Part shown: piece after piece, positions 63,946-64,000 of the stretch
How the letters are laid out: every line of letters starts with the position of its first letter
Numbering within the stretch: the first letter of the stretch is position 1
Assembly (NCBI GenBank): GCA_031844405.1
Contig: JAUZVC010000001.1
Span: 1,703,499 to 1,767,498, forward strand
Direction: 5' to 3'
DNA length: 64,000 nt
Origin: Knoellia sp031844405
GTDB taxonomy: Bacteria > Actinomycetota > Actinomycetes > Actinomycetales > Dermatophilaceae
Position numbers and translations under genes: made by a program
Notes under the pieces: model-generated
Seen by the model: only the letters and a program-made list of their open reading frames with translations
Databases searched by the model: none
Told to the model about the DNA's origin: nothing

Positions 63946-64000
63946 GGGACCCCCGCGAAGATCCAAGCGTGATCGAGTCCGGTGCTGGCTGATGCTGGCT

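Overview
The window is very GC-rich, densely coding DNA with many GTG starts, 4-base ATGA/GTGA gene overlaps and conserved actinobacterial gene order. Protein families and synteny (proS...rimP-nusA-ylxR-infB-rbfA-truB-ribF; radical SAM pair-rne-rplU-rpmA-obgE-proB-proA-nadD-rsfS) point to an actinobacterium of the Micrococcales, most probably Intrasporangiaceae (Janibacter/Knoellia/Tetrasphaera-like). It looks like core chromosome: I see no prophage, insertion sequence, CRISPR array or integrase.

Layout. 1-5.3 kb: an alkyltransferase-like DNA repair protein (cut by the window edge), a CBS-pair protein, proS, a HAD hydrolase, a TauE/SafE permease and a small-molecule kinase. 5.3-10.1 kb: a compact convergent/divergent block of amylosucrase-type glucosyltransferase, PhzF-like isomerase and a YyaL/DUF255 thioredoxin-domain protein. 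10.2-14.0 kb: a C4-dicarboxylate symporter (dctA) divergent from a DcuS/CitA-type histidine kinase and its response regulator. 14.0-16.1 kb: an APH(6)-like kinase and a lipoprotein, divergent from the translation cluster rimP-nusA-ylxR-infB-(DUF4262)-rbfA-truB-ribF-rodA (16.2-26.1 kb). 26.2-28.8 kb: an acyl-CoA ligase facing a PCMT-like methyltransferase. 28.9-38.0 kb: the TIGR03960 radical SAM protein and its partner TIGR03936, here separated by about 6.3 kb of accessory genes (VOC protein, secreted EEP-family hydrolase, a two-gene WXG-like unit, terC under a candidate Mn riboswitch, an MSMEG_6728-type protein). 38.1-47.2 kb: rne, rplU, rpmA, obgE, proB, (pdxY reversed), proA. 47.2-53.6 kb: GAP-family membrane protein/TetR pair, GT2 glycosyltransferase, an apparent antisense-oriented structured ncRNA, nadD-rsfS-phosphatase, tRNA-Ala(GGC). 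53.6-60.5 kb: repair and redox genes (tag, nfo, BVMO, TrxR-like) and a DUF4396 gene with a CsoR-type operator. 60.6-63.7 kb: leuS behind a leucine leader-peptide attenuator. The last 0.3 kb carries two tandem stable-RNA promoters, suggesting that an rRNA (or tRNA) operon starts just past the window.

The most unusual signal is genome-scale. The non-palindromic octamer GTATGCCG (or CGGCATAC) occurs about 50 times in 64 kb, where I estimate about 2 by chance. It occurs in both orientations and in all reading frames, even where it forces the rare Ile codon ATA or the rare Tyr codon TAT, and it appears as inverted pairs that build transcription terminators (infB, EEP gene, WXG unit, rpmA). That combination is the hallmark of DNA uptake sequences in Neisseria and Pasteurellaceae. 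A DUS/USS-like or chromosome-organising repeat in this actinobacterial family is the main candidate for an undescribed system here.
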